Source: Adineta ricciae
Lineage: Eukaryota; Rotifera; Eurotatoria; Adinetida; Adinetidae
Direction: 5' to 3'
NCBI GenBank assembly: GCA_905250025.1
Contig: CAJNOJ010000068.1
Location: 185,111 to 249,110 of the forward strand
DNA length: 64,000 nucleotides
Both the position numbers and the translations under genes were made by a program. The notes below the pieces were generated by a model. The model worked only from the letters and a program-made list of their open reading frames with translations. It made no database searches and was not told where the DNA came from. Shown here piece after piece: positions 10,564 through 21,840 of this stretch. Positions within the stretch are counted from its first letter, which is position 1. Each line of letters opens with the position of its first letter.

Positions 10564-11755
10564 ATGTCATACAACGCGGCGACGAAGAAGAAGAACAGCT
10601 GGAAACTTTTCCCTAAAGTAGATAGACAGCAAGAGCAGGCTGCTACGATCGATACTACAAAAGAAAATATCAATGCTTTGGAAATACCATTTGGTTCGAT
10701 TAATTTCTATCCAGGCAAGAACTTTTCGACGATATTTTCCTCGCTAGCCATCATTTGACTTTGTAGGGGTTCGTATGGCGAATAATTCTTATACTTGTCC
10801 AATGCTTGCGATTCATCTCCACACCCAGAAACAGTTCAGCAATGGTCGCACGTTGATTGATCGGGAAATTTTGACGGATAAGAAGAACGAAGAAGCGATA
10901 TTTATAGGTAATCGCCGGCTGAAAGAAGAAGCTGAAGCTCATGCTGTAGAGGAAGTAACTATGATTCCACTTGATGATGTGATGAATATCACTTATGCAT
11001 CGGATATTTCAAAAAAGATCCAAGCGGAAGTCCAGGAGGATATCGAAATAATACCTGATTCCAGTAATAGTTGCTGGAAGTCAACTCGTAAAACAGCAGT
11101 GGTGCCTTACGTAAAAGAAGGAACAGATTCCATGCTTTCAAATCGAAATGTAACTCGTTCACCAGATGAAATCCTTGTATCTAAGAATCGAGTCGATGGG
11201 ATTTTTTGTCGCAAGAAGAAGAAACAGAATCGGCTTCGAAAACAAACGAAAATTACCGATCACCAAATTGAACGAACAATCATCATGGTCATCGAATATA
11301 GTAAACACAATTATACTGGCACACCTACGGATACACAGTATCTTAGTAATGGGGGAAGATGCTGCTCCATAGCTGAACTGAGATTTTACCTAATGAAAGA
11401 TACGAAAACTGATCCGAAACAATTCGATTTGACAAAAAGATACGCCGAAACTTTATGTCGAACAGTAATGCAGATAAAAGGAATGAAACACAATTATCCG
11501 TCGAATAGTGAATTGCAAACGCTTCTTACACTCAATCATTTAGGCACATTTGGGTATGTTTACAACGAACCATCTATACAAGTTTCGACAGGACTGGTAT
11601 TACCCGGGACAACTGATCCTCAGTATCAACAATTTCATTTCGTACCACACAATTCTGGACAATACTATCAACGAAAAATGCCATATCAGCAAATATGCTA
11701 TCCAGTTCTAACTCCACGCGTTGTAGGAACTTCGCCATTCTTACGTCAACAATAA
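10564..11755 (+). CDS. Cys-rich family, copy 1 (cysteine-poor divergent paralogue), 379 aa
   Basis: Exons are 10564-10714 and 10767-11755. The 52-bp intron uses a GC donor (CCAG|GCAAGA), at exactly the position where copies 2 and 3 have GT. The shared backbone is a short N-terminal piece ending FGSINFYPG, then VRMANNSYTCPMLAIHL, an acidic link, VTMIPLDDVMNITYASD, a basic patch, IIMVIEYSKHNYTGTPT, FDLTKRYAETLCRTVMQIKG and HLGTFGYVYNEPS. Unlike its sisters it lacks the CCGFCKPP-type motif and the central CC clusters. No membrane segment or signal is seen and I do not recognise the family. Two amphipathic strand blocks around the VMIPLED motif suggest a beta-rich core. Confidence 0.75.
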
Positions 11756-11931
11756 ACGTCTAGAGTTATAGAATTTTTTTGTTTTTGTATTCTCTATCTG
11801 TATACGAACCCACGTGTTTAACTCGTTCTTCACCAACGTGCGCTAAGGACGACAATATATATATATATATAAACGATAATATACTCGTTCTTTCTTTTTT
11901 TCAAAGTTTCATCTCGCATTCAAGGACGAAC

Positions 11932-13162
11932 ATGACTGAATCAACCACGAACAAAACTAACGACTCGTTTCCAACGAAAATGGTCGCTGCACAGCAGAAT
12001 GGCTATGGTGAAGTACGTAATGTAATTACTCTTGGGAATGAAGTATCCGTTCCTCGACAATTATCGTCAAATCAAATTCTCGTTAAAGTTTACGCTGCAT
12101 CAATCAATCCAGTTGATTGGAAACTACTCAATGGCAATATGTCGTTGATTATTCGACCTTCATTTCCACATATACCTGGAAAAGATGTTGCGGGAGTTGT
12201 TGTGGATATTGGTGCATCTGTGAAACGTTTTCAAATCGGTGATGAAGTTTACGGAAATCTTCATATGGATGACGGTAGCTATGCAGAATATGTTCGAGGA
12301 AATGAAGGAAATTTTGCTTTGAAACCAAAGAATTTATCAATGATTGAGGCGGCTGCTGTGCCTCTAGCATGCGAAACGAGCTATCAAGCGTTGTTCGTTA
12401 AAACGTCACCACCTGTCGGAGCACAAACTAAAGTATTTATATGTGGTGGCGCTACAGCTACAGGATTATACGCGATACAGATGGCGAAAGCAGTTGGAGC
12501 TCATGTGGCTACAACATGTTCACAACGGAATTTTAATGTGATGGAAAAAGTCGGTAAGTCAATTCTTTTTTCAGACAAGTAAATTCATTGTGCATCGATA
12601 GGATATAAAATTGTACAAGACGTTAATGAAGTTAATGGTGATCCACAACAATTGTTGGTTATCGATTACAACAGTAAAAATTTTGGAGATGTATTAAAAG
12701 GTATTTTATCAAAATATTGAATACATCACAACAAACTCGTTTAATTTAGATCAAAACTATGACCTTGTCTACGATTGTGTTGGTGGCGAACAACAATGGA
12801 TAGCGGCAAAACAGATCCTTAGACAAGGTGGTCAGTTTGTAACTATAGCTGGTGACGATCCAGAAGCTTCGGTGTCTGTGAAGTCTGCAGTAACGATTGG
12901 ACCTCGTCTTTTATCGAGAAAATTGGGTTCTATTTTTGGATCCTCGCATCATGGTTATATATTTCATTTGCTTAGCCCAGTTTCTTCTGAACTTGACCTT
13001 ATACGCAGTGAATTTATCGAAACGGGCAAAGTCAAATCATTGATCGATACAGTTTTCGATTGGCGAACGGAGGGTGTTGAAGCTTTGTACAAAATGTATG
13101 AAAAATCAAAAAGTGGCAAAGCTCAAGGAAAACTAATTTTGAAAATCGCTGACTTTCAATGA
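11932..13162 (+). CDS. Zinc-less MDR (quinone-oxidoreductase-like) dehydrogenase, 377 aa
   Basis: Exons are 11932-12553, 12602-12700 and 12750-13162, with introns of 48 and 49 bp. The GroES-like N-terminal half shows VYAASINPVDWKL, FPHIPGKDVAGVV and GDEVYG, hallmarks of the NAD(P)H-quinone oxidoreductase/RTN4IP1 branch. The Rossmann half has VFICGGATATGLYAIQMAK, with the glycine motif partly altered. Structural zinc cysteines are absent. It should reduce quinones or enones using NAD(P)H in the cytosol or mitochondrion. It lies between copies 1 and 2 of the Cys-rich family without any evident functional link. AATAAA is at 13190. A frame open upstream to 11779 runs through AT-repeat leader, so I prefer the ATG at 11932. 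Confidence 0.85.
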
Positions 13163-13412
13163 GATGCCTATTTTCTTTTATTACTTTTCAATAAACGAAT
13201 TTTTGTCGAGAAAAAAAGAAGCATAGAGGAAAAAAACGACAGGGCCCAGCGTGATGCACTGAAGCATTATGACAAACGATTAAACAATCGTGGAGTAACG
13301 ATGATGAAGCAAATATTTCTTCGACGTATTTATACAAGGGTGTTTTTTCAGCGCATTACCTTTATGAAACTTGTGTACGATTTCGAACAAGCTATTCTTA
13401 CAATAAAACGGC

Positions 13413-14168
13413 ATGGGTAAACTCGACGGAAAGATTGCACTTATTACCGGTGGTTCTACTGGTATTGGCTTTTCCACTGCAGAGCGATTTCTTGCTGAAG
13501 GTGTGGAACATGTCTTCATTACAGGACGACGTCAACAAGCTCTGGATGAAGCCGTAAAAAAACTGAGTAGTAAACACGTTACAGCAGTACAAGGTGATAC
13601 CTCCAATTTCGATGACCTTGATCGATTGTATAGCATCATCAAGAAGGAAAAAGGCCATTTAGATATCATCTTCGCCAATGCAGGGGGAGGTGCATTTGTG
13701 GCACTTGGTTCAATTACTGAGAAGTATTTTGATGACACATTTAACAGCAACGTCAAAGGAGTATTGTTTACTGTTCAAAAGGCGTTGCCAATTCTGAAGG
13801 ATGGAGCATCGATTATATTGAATGGTTCTATTGCTTCCATGAAAGCAATACCGGCGTTCAGTGTTTACTGCGCTACAAAGGCAGCTCTTCGATCTTTTGC
13901 ACGGTGCTGGAGTGTTGATTTGAAAGAACGTAAGATTCGAGTGAATGTAGTAAGTCCAGGGCCAATCGATACACCTGGATTAGCCGGTTTGGCAAAAAGT
14001 GAAGAGGAAACCAAAGCAATGGCTGATACATTCGCATCGCAAGCAGTTTTGAACCGTCTTGGCACGCCTGATGAGATCGCGAAAGTAGTAGTTTTTCTCG
14101 CTTCAGATGATAGTAGTTACGTCACAGGCATCGAACTTTTTGTCGATGGAGGTACAGCGCAAATTTAA
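13413..14168 (+). CDS. Classical short-chain dehydrogenase/reductase, 251 aa
   Basis: An intronless frame of the exact size of a classical SDR. Present are the cofactor motif TGGSTGIG (residues 13-20), NAG (NAGGGAF, about 89), the catalytic Ser in LNGSIAS (about 138), YCATK (Tyr/Lys about 151-155), SPGPIDTP and a C-terminal YVTGIELFVDGG. An Arg-rich GRRQQ after the second strand suggests NADP(H) preference. The sequence is most like bacterial glucose-1-dehydrogenase/3-oxoacyl-reductase-type SDRs. Together with the lack of introns among intron-bearing neighbours this suggests acquisition from bacteria (inference). Substrate unknown. AATAAA follows near 14193. Confidence 0.88.
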   Translation: MGKLDGKIALITGGSTGIGFSTAERFLAEGVEHVFITGRRQQALDEAVKKLSSKHVTAVQGDTSNFDDLDRLYSIIKKEKGHLDIIFANAGGGAFVALGSITEKYFDDTFNSNVKGVLFTVQKALPILKDGASIILNGSIASMKAIPAFSVYCATKAALRSFARCWSVDLKERKIRVNVVSPGPIDTPGLAGLAKSEEETKAMADTFASQAVLNRLGTPDEIAKVVVFLASDDSSYVTGIELFVDGGTAQI

Positions 14169-14623
14169 TTTTTTTTGTATCGAGTTTTCAAAATAAAATC
14201 TATTCATTTCAATTTGCCTTTCTTGTTCACAAAGCAATCGTTTCACAGATTTCTATTACGGTCATATCTCTTTCTTTTCATGGCAGTTACTTCTTTCACT
14301 CAGTTGTTTCAAGAACATTTGCGTTTTCAATTCTAGACGTAGCGATCCTATGGTAACGTTGATTACAACCTTCGCCGATACACTTTTCTTCGTCGCTAAA
14401 TTAATAGCAAACAAAAATAGAACTCCTAAATGTATACTTTCTAGTAATTGAAAATTCATTATCAGAGTGGAAAAGGATATTTCCAACCAAATACTTAATA
14501 AATTGCGCTGTTGTCTTCATGAGAGCGTGTTACTTCATTTCCAGTTTCACAAACTATGTAAGAAAGAAAAGATGTAATGTAATTGCGTCTACGTTTTAGA
14601 TTTTATTGCCAGTTCGTATCTTC
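14169..14623. other. Intergenic, nothing supported
   Basis: Holds the SDR polyadenylation signal and the leader of the next gene. A 74-codon minus-strand frame (14486-14262) has no promoter, family or coding character. Confidence 0.4.
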
Positions 14624-15772
14624 ATGGAGAACGAAGTACAAAAAAGATCGTGCTTTAGATACTGTTGTCCAAATGGTTGTTGCGGATACTGCAAACCGCC
14701 TAGTCAAGAACAGAAACAAGTTGATGACATTTTCCATGTGGACAAAGCCGTGGTGCCTACTGATATACCTTACGGCTTCATTAAATTTTATTCTGGTAGG
14801 AATTTTAATGTTTAGATGTTTTCTATATCACTCTAATCGTCACTAGGTGTTCGCACGGTGGAAAACACTTATACGTGCCCAATATTGTCGTTCCATCTTT
14901 ATCGTCATGCGCAACATCGTGCCCGACGAGCACAAGACAACCGCACGATGTTTTTGGACAATAATAATCGAGTATCCATCCGTCAGGATGAACAGCAAGC
15001 AAGCCAGTCCGAGCAAAATCAAGGTGAAGAAGACGTTATGATGGTACCATTAGAGGACATTATCAACGTTAGTTTCAAAGCTGAATTTACAAAAAATATA
15101 GATGCCGATGTCAAAACAACCATTGAACCAACATATGAACGAAGTGAGAACTGCTGTGACCGTTGTGCAGCTCCAATCATCAGTTGCTGTCGTAAGACTC
15201 GAGATATTTGCTGTTGTATATCTCACGGACAAACGAAGATTGCTCCTCGAGTTGAAACTACGATATTTGTCATCAACGGACAGCCCAATACAACTTATCG
15301 AGAAGAAGATTTGCCCTTACCTGAAGTTAGAGAAGGTTGTTGTACTCATTGTACGAACAAATGTCGGTGTTGGTGCTGTCGAAGAAATATCTTGGTCAAA
15401 CTCACAAAGAAAATACACAGCAAAGCGGAACGAAAAGCTGAACGAGTCATCACAATGACTGTCGAGTATGTCAAATACAGCAATATTGATACACCTTCTC
15501 ATGTGCGTCTACTCACTGGACAAGAACAAGCAAACTTTTACAAAGATAAGTTTCACGTCGAGAAGGAACTGAAATTCTATTTAGTTAACAACAACGAATT
15601 CGATCCGACGAACTTTGATATGAAGAAAGAACAAGCAGAAGCTCTGTGTCGAATGATAAAGCAGCTGAAAGGAATGAGAAGTAAGTATCCATCGGAGACA
15701 GATCTATCCGAAATTCTCAATCAATCACACCTGAGAACATTTGGTCAAGTCTTTGCTGAACCAGTTCTATAA
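14624..15772 (+). CDS. Cys-rich family, copy 2, 365 aa
   Basis: Exons are 14624-14795 and 14847-15772 with a 51-bp GT-AG intron. The start was chosen by alignment with copy 3: MENEVQKRSCFRYCC leads into NGCCGYCKPP. After the splice comes VRTVENTYTCPILSFHLYRH, then MMVPLEDIINVSFKAEFTKN, a first Cys cluster (ENCCDRCAAPIISCCRK), a CCC patch, EEDLPLPEVREGCC, a second cluster with CRCWCCRRN, and VITMTVEYVKYSNIDTPSHV. The end, HLRTFGQVFAEPVL, is conserved. About 20 cysteines with no signal peptide suggest palmitoylation or metal binding in the cytosol (inference). It has no recognised family and lies about 600 bp upstream of copy 3 in the same orientation. Confidence 0.82.
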
Positions 15773-16313
15773 CTTTCATAGCATAACAAAGAACGCTCTG
15801 AATTCCAGTAAATTTAAATTACAGTATAGACGAAGATCCAGTGCAACACACGATGCAATTACGCATTTATTTTGTTTGATTCATATAGTCATCACATACT
15901 TTTCTTTGATATAATAAAAAATTTCCAACTTAACAGAGATCAAACACGCTTCGTAAACATTCTTGAAAGGAAAAGGAAAGAAATTTTTACCAACAACACT
16001 CGCGACGAACTCTGCTGGATCTAAGTTGTCATTGAATCAATATGTAAACTCTCAGAAGAAACTACAAAACAAAGTTATTACACCATCCCTGACAAACGAA
16101 AAATCATGAAAAAAAAACCTTACTAATGGAGTATTCCAATTCATAGTTCGAATGTTGTTTAAAAACAACAATAGTCGCCAAGAGCACAGCCAAACAGCGA
16201 GAGACCACTATTACTTTTTACGTTCTCTTGTAAAATTCCAACAACAATGTTTCGCTTTTTTTTCACAGAAAGAGGATTAATCAAAACAAAAATAGTAGTG
16301 CACTTTGCAACTG
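15773..16313. other. Intergenic between copies 2 and 3
   Basis: AT-rich, with no open frame of interest; it carries the 3' end of copy 2 and the promoter of copy 3. Confidence 0.4.
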
Positions 16314-16326
16314 TATATATATATAT
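16314..16326 (+). promoter_or_regulatory. TATA element of Cys-rich copy 3
   Basis: An alternating TA run lies 45-57 bp upstream of the ATG at 16371. Confidence 0.5.
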
Positions 16327-16370
16327 GCAATGTTGAGTTATTTTCGTCATTCATTTCAAAAAGTACTCCA

Positions 16371-17632
16371 ATGGTAGCCAATACCAAGAAGAAATCTTGC
16401 CCACGACGCACATGTCGAAACTGTTTTCCTGGTGGTTGTTGCGGATTTTGTAAGCCTCCCGTTCAAGAACACAAGCAAAGTGAAACCGCAGTTCATGTAG
16501 AAAGAGCTATCATTAAAACAGTTGCACCGTACGGTTATATCAATTTTTTTCCAGGTAACAATACTACTGCACCTTGAATGATATTTAGCTGATCTCACCT
16601 GCTCTTTTCCATATAGGCGTTCGCAAGTCCGACAATACATATACTACGCCGATGCTTTCTGTCCATCTTTATCGGCACGAACTATTTCATGCTAAGATGG
16701 CTCAAGCTGAGAGGAAAGTTGCTATGGGTGGTCAAAATGGTCTACAAATCACAAAAAATGAAAAACGAGCCAAGCAATCAGAGGAAAGTAAAGGTGAAGA
16801 AGAAGTTGTTATGATTCCATTAGAAGACATTATTGATATAAGTTTCAAATCGGATTACACAAAAAATGTTAACGCTGATATTCAAACAACGATTGAACCA
16901 ACACATGAGCTAAGTGAAAATTGTTGTGACCGTTGCTGCGACTCAATAATGAAATGCTGCTGTTTTTTATGTAAATCAAGTACTCAGGTTGCTCCTGATG
17001 CGTCAAAAATGACAGTTACAATGAACCTAGGTCAAGAACGAGGCTCAAACTACGAAGAAGAAGATCTACCTCTTCCCAAAGAGAATAGAAGCTGTTGCAC
17101 TAGATTCAAAGACCGTTTTCGTTGCTGGTGTTGTCGCAAACAAATTTTAGTCAGGCTCACGAAAAAAACCTTTACGGAAGCTGAACGGCAAGCACGGCGT
17201 GTTGTTACAATGACCATCGAATACAGTAGATACAGCAATCTCGATACACCAACGAATGTACGTCTGCTCGCAAATCAGCATCAGGTAGACTTTTACAAAG
17301 AAAGATTCCAGCCAGAGACAAAATTAGAGTTTAATCTGATTAACAACACTGAATTCGATTCGAAGAATTTCGAGACTAAGAAACAACAAGCCGAAACACT
17401 TTGCCGAACAGTTCTACACTTGAAAGCATTGAAAGGTAAATATCCATCGGAACAAGAGCTAGCTGAAATCCTTGATCAATCACACATACGAACATTTGGT
17501 CAAGTCTTCGATGAGCCAACTTTACAACTTGCAGCGAATGTCAACATGGGAGGATCGAATAATGCTCATCATCATCCACAAGGCCAACCGTCGCTACTCC
17601 ATGCAAGTCAAGCGAAGACAATATCAGAATAA
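16371..17632 (+). CDS. Cys-rich family, copy 3, 399 aa
   Basis: Exons are 16371-16554 and 16617-17632 with a 62-bp intron at the same phase-1 position as in its sisters. The order is TCRNCFPGGCCGFCKPP, then APYGYINFFPG at the splice, VRKSDNTYTTPMLSVHLYRH, VMIPLEDIIDISFKSDYTKN, ENCCDRCCDSIMKCCCF, YEEEDLPLPKENRSCC, RCWCCRKQILVRLTKK, VVTMTIEYSRYSNLDTPTNV and HIRTFGQVFDEPT. It adds a 30-residue His/Gln/Asn-rich tail that the others lack. AATAAA is at about 17679. The strongly conserved blocks between copies 2 and 3 argue for purifying selection on a real product. Function unknown. Confidence 0.83.
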
Positions 17633-18033
17633 AAATAAACAAAAATGCTTTTTCAACCTGTATGAATTAAACGCTTTCAATAAAAGACAAACACATGATT
17701 ATTTATTCTTCTTCTATTCATACTTGTTTTTCTTTGTTGAAAAATTACATATGATCCTATTCTTTCAAAGTATTATACTTACGAATAGGTAAGCTTCTAT
17801 TCATATATAACATATGTTGTTATAATTACTTTCATCAAGCTTGTCGTTATTTCTTTGCTTTGCATGTGTCTGCTCGCTTTCACATCTTTCTATTGATTGA
17901 TATCTCTATCCACGTGAATGAATAATCGAGCATATCTATTTATATTTCATACTTTATTCACTCACTCATTAGATAGTGATTTTTTGTTGCTTTGAGCAGC
18001 TGTGTATTGAATCATAGAGAGTAAACTTTTAAT
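17633..18033. other. Intergenic, 400 bp
   Basis: Holds the copy 3 polyadenylation signal and pyrimidine-rich AT sequence. No gene is seen. Confidence 0.4.
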
Positions 18034-20760
18034 ATGAAGACATCGTTTGAATCGAAAGCATCGAGGTAAATTCATTTTTATGAATAATTTGAATATGATG
18101 GACGAGTTGTTTCTTTTGAAGAAGAAAATATCGGTTCCCCGTCGGTTTGATGTTAATAGGATTAGTAATCCTCGGTTTGATTATAGCTGTAATGTATATA
18201 GAAAAGCCAAAGAACTACCGTGACGCCGATCCATGTGAGTTGATAATTGTTTTCTTGCTGGAAGAATATATTGTACTTCTAGCGATAGCATCGCTTGTAA
18301 TTGTCACGTACCGAAGTAATCGAACAAACTCGAAATCAGCAAAAATTGCGGTTACAGATTCATTGGCGACTGACGTACGTTTATGTAGTTATTTTACGCA
18401 CTCATTGGTTTGCTTTTCTTTCTTACAGTTTACGAAAGCTTTCCATTTGCACGGAATTCGTATTCATTCTGCTGAATTTCGATATTTATCTAAAGAAGAT
18501 GACAAATTTCGATGTGATAATGGCGTCGCGATAATTGGAGATTATTTTCAAATAATATTTTCTCTGGAATATCCATTCGAATGTCAGACATTCAGCTGTA
18601 AAGATGGATTGATCACGAAACTTCAATATGAAATCGCTAATCAGTATCATACGATGGTTTTATCGGAAAAAGTCACCAACGGTAACATGCGAAATATTCT
18701 GTTGAACTTCTGTTCGTTTTACATCAATTCCACAGGTTGATAGATATTTTTCTATCGTACATTCGCAAAACTTTTTGCGTTGCCATTTAGGTGAACACAA
18801 AACGGGCATTACAAAGATAGTTGTCAATTCACTAGACAGTATGGGCGCTTATGAAAGACTTCGAGGTGTAGCATATGGTCAATTAGATCCAACGAGTGCG
18901 TGCAACAGTATCATTACCGATGTGCAGCTTGCCCCGCGTAATAAAGCCGGTTTGGTCAACTATTCCATGGATTTCTATATCCTTAAACCAGTCAAGTTAT
19001 CCGGTGGTAATCGTAAAATATTCTTTGAAGTTAACAATCGTGGCCGGAAATTGTTCGGTAAATTTGCTCAGATATCAGGTGGGAACAGTCCTTCGATGGT
19101 CGGTGATGTTGAGCGAAGCTTCCTTCTGAAACAAGGATATACGATTGTATGGAGTGGTTGGGATCCAAGTGTTCCATCGACTGGTGATTCGAACTTGCTG
19201 CGTATATATGTACCAATCGCAAGAAATTCAGATGGCACATCAGTAACAGGTCCTGTTTATGAATATATTGTGTTCGATAATCCGATAAGTACGTCATACA
19301 TGACGTCGTATCATACGAGTAGTACAGACACAAGCACTGCAACATTAACAGTTAAATATCATTTAACGGACACTCCGATAGCAATTCCGTCGATGAATTG
19401 GACATGGACGAGTAGTAATACGATAGCTCTCTTGCCTTTGAACACACCATTTCAACAAAGTGCAATTTATGAATTGACCTATACAGCCAAAGATCCATAC
19501 GTTGCTGGCATTGGATTCGCTGCTACTCGAGATTTTGTTTCGTTTCTACGCAGTAAAAGACCCGACAATCCATTAGCTGGTGGCATCAACCGAGTCATAT
19601 CTTGGGGTGCTTCTCAAGCAGCACGTTACATGAACGATTTTCTTTCGTTGGGTTTCAACCAAGATTGCCAGGGAAAACAAATCTTTGATGGTACGTTCAA
19701 CTGGATGGGAGCTGGAAATGGCGTTGGTCTTAATTATCGTTTCGCACAACCGCAGCGCACGGAACGCAATCGACAGGATCATTTATATCCCGAAGCAGTG
19801 TTCCCATTTACTTATACTATTCTTCGTGATCCACTTACTGGAAAAATTGATGGTCGTAACGCTCGATGTATGCGAACCCGTACGTGTCCCAAGGTTATGA
19901 ACGTGAATTCTGCTAACGATTACTGGGTGAAGGCGGCTTCATTGCTGCATTCTGACCTTGGAGGTAATGACCTACCCGACCCACCGAATGTACGTTTCTA
20001 TTTGATATCTGGCACTCAGCATGCTGATCCATCGCCGCCTGGCTCACAAGGAATCTGTCAGCAGTTTGGCAACACTCTAGATGCTACTCCTATTCTACGT
20101 GCTCTCTTTGTTACATTAGATCAATGGCTGGATGGTATAAGACCACCCCCAAGCTTAACTCCAAGTCGTTCGAATGGAACTGCAACGTTCTCTGATATTA
20201 CCCATCATTCGTCTCTTGGTATTGGTCGTGTCTCACAACGATCATTGCGGTGGCCAACGATCCCTAATGTTCTTTACACTGGCTTGATCACCATCCGAAA
20301 TTTGTTCAATTTCGGATCAAATTATAGCCAAGGTTTTCTTAGTATTAATCCAGTTCAGTCGACAGGCAAATACTATTCGTCTTTCGTATCGAAAGTTAAT
20401 GAAGATGGCAATGAAATTGCCGGCATACGGCTTCCGCCTATCTCCGTGCCCGTTGCTACTTATACGGGATGGAATCACCGTCGAAACGACTATGGAGGTG
20501 ATGATGGCTGTGAAGCGATTGGTGCAGTCATTCCTTTTGCTCCTGATTTAGCTACGCGAATGGCGAAAGGCGACACTCGCTTATCATTAGTAGAACGTTA
20601 TGAAGATCATGATGCATATGTAGCAGCTGTAACTGTAGCTACCACTACTCTTGTCAATCAACGCTTGCTACTGCCCACGGATGCTACCACATACATTAAC
20701 AATGCAAAATTATCAATTCAAATTATAAATCATCAAACTTATGGAAACTATACTTGGTAG
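18034..20760 (+). CDS. Membrane-anchored Abhydrolase_10-type alpha/beta hydrolase, 836 aa
   Basis: Five exons: 18034-18065, 18125-18234, 18283-18374, 18429-18735 and 18791-20760. Introns of 48-59 bp keep phase. Exons 1-2 give a cytosolic basic start (MKTSFESKASRKYRFPV) and a signal anchor (LMLIGLVILGLIIAVMY). About 140 residues of unknown sequence follow, then the Abhydrolase_10 domain (PF20091 family): ERLRGVAYGQLDPTS, FFEVNNRGRKL, GYTIVWSGWDPSVP, the nucleophile region VISWGASQAARYMNDFLSLG, SGTQHADPS, LRALFVTLDQWL and ERYEDHDAYVAAV. The family is known mainly from bacteria, so a horizontally acquired enzyme domesticated with introns and an anchor is inferred. Substrate unknown. AATAAA is at 20807. 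Two of the introns are multiples of three and could be read through. Confidence 0.85.
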
Positions 20761-21135
20761 TTAAATATCTATGCTAATCAACGATCCATAAACAGTTTTT
20801 TTCAATAATAAAAACTTTTCTTCGTCAAATCAAAAATTGTAGATGTATGTGACCAAAAAGAATCTCCATCATCTATTCAAACTTTTATAGATTTAACTGA
20901 TATGTTTCATCATCAGAGATAACCAAAGAAGAGCTTCTTATCTTCACCGATACAGAAAATAAATACAAAAAAAGTTTTTGCTCGTTTGCAAATATCTAGC
21001 GTGGCTAACTGAATTTCTTGCATCTTCATCATATTATCTTTTAAGGAAACACCTCAAATCTCTCAACAATACGATGCTTGAGGGTGAACCTAAGCCAATG
21101 AACATTTATATTGCAGATGGTTATACAAAACGCAT
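20761..21135. other. Intergenic between convergent genes
   Basis: Contains the hydrolase polyadenylation signal; nothing else is recognisable. Confidence 0.4.
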
Positions 21136-21591
21136 TTAGTTGGTCGATTTTATTGTTGAAACAATTGAATCAATATAATCTTGAGGAAAGTCATGTTCAC
21201 ATGCGCCATCAATAATCGTTCGAAGATATTCATCCGACGGACGGTAGTTTTCGAACGGAGATGTTTCATCAATAAATGTGATAGCTCGAATCGTTGAATG
21301 ATCTGATTGCAATTCAATATCGACTTCAATCATTCGATATCCAGGCTCTGTTTTTAAAAGGAGATCTCGGTGTTCATTATTGATACCATACACTAAACCA
21401 TAGATATAAGAGCCTTTCTTTGGTATAATATTTGCTCTTCCTTCACCGTTTGGTTGTTGATGATTGAATCGTAATTCATAATCAAGCAGTCGACCAACAT
21501 CAACGCTCAATGGATGATCACCACCTATTCTTTCTTTCAATAAACTTTCTTTCAAATTGCTAGCATAACCAAAGTAATTCGATCGGTCCAT
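21136..21591 (-). CDS. Gamma-glutamylcyclotransferase-like protein, 151 aa
   Basis: A GGCT/AIG2-like fold, single exon. Motifs in order are YFGYASNLKESLLKER (substrate-loop YGSNL equivalent, Gly then Ala-Ser), LLDYELRFN, ANIIPKKGSYIYGLVYGI, a mid-domain Glu in LLKTEPGYRMIEVDI (the catalytic Glu position) and YRPSDEYLRTIIDGACEHDFP. The enzyme class releases 5-oxoproline from gamma-glutamyl compounds in glutathione turnover. The ATG at 21591 follows a non-ATG extension. The start codon lies exactly at the edge of a segment shared with the 3' flank of the LamG gene at 33 kb, so its promoter context is duplication-derived. Confidence 0.82.
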   Translation of the reverse strand: MDRSNYFGYASNLKESLLKERIGGDHPLSVDVGRLLDYELRFNHQQPNGEGRANIIPKKGSYIYGLVYGINNEHRDLLLKTEPGYRMIEVDIELQSDHSTIRAITFIDETSPFENYRPSDEYLRTIIDGACEHDFPQDYIDSIVSTIKSTN

Positions 21592-21606
21592 TTCGATTAC
21601 AAACAC

Positions 21607-21840
21607 AACGAACAGTGAGTTTTATCTTCGCGTCCTATCAAAAGAAAGAGAAAAAGTCAACAGACGGTATATTGTGGCAAGGAAAAAAGTGACATAGTTT
21701 ATTGACTCAAACAGAACGACAAACATGATGTTCATGAATTTGTTTAGGAGTGAGAGCATGATCATAAACAGTCGAAAACATAGACTGAGACCTGATGACC
21801 GTTGATCAAATTTTTTATTTAGATATTGTTTCAAAGGAAA
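21607..21840 (-). pseudogene. Truncated copy of the LamG-like gene 3' end
   Basis: On the minus strand this matches the last part of the gene at 33103-33837: FDQRSSGLSL corresponds to LDQRPGLSP, and the final VYDHALTP-region nucleotides, stop and 3' flank are shared, with about 75 bp of the WPCAIHDGG..VGQLGG segment deleted. No start or N-terminal domain is present. Confidence 0.6.

Noticed and set aside
15102-15458. 118-codon plus frame
   Set aside because: Out-of-frame shadow of exon 2 of Cys-rich copy 2.
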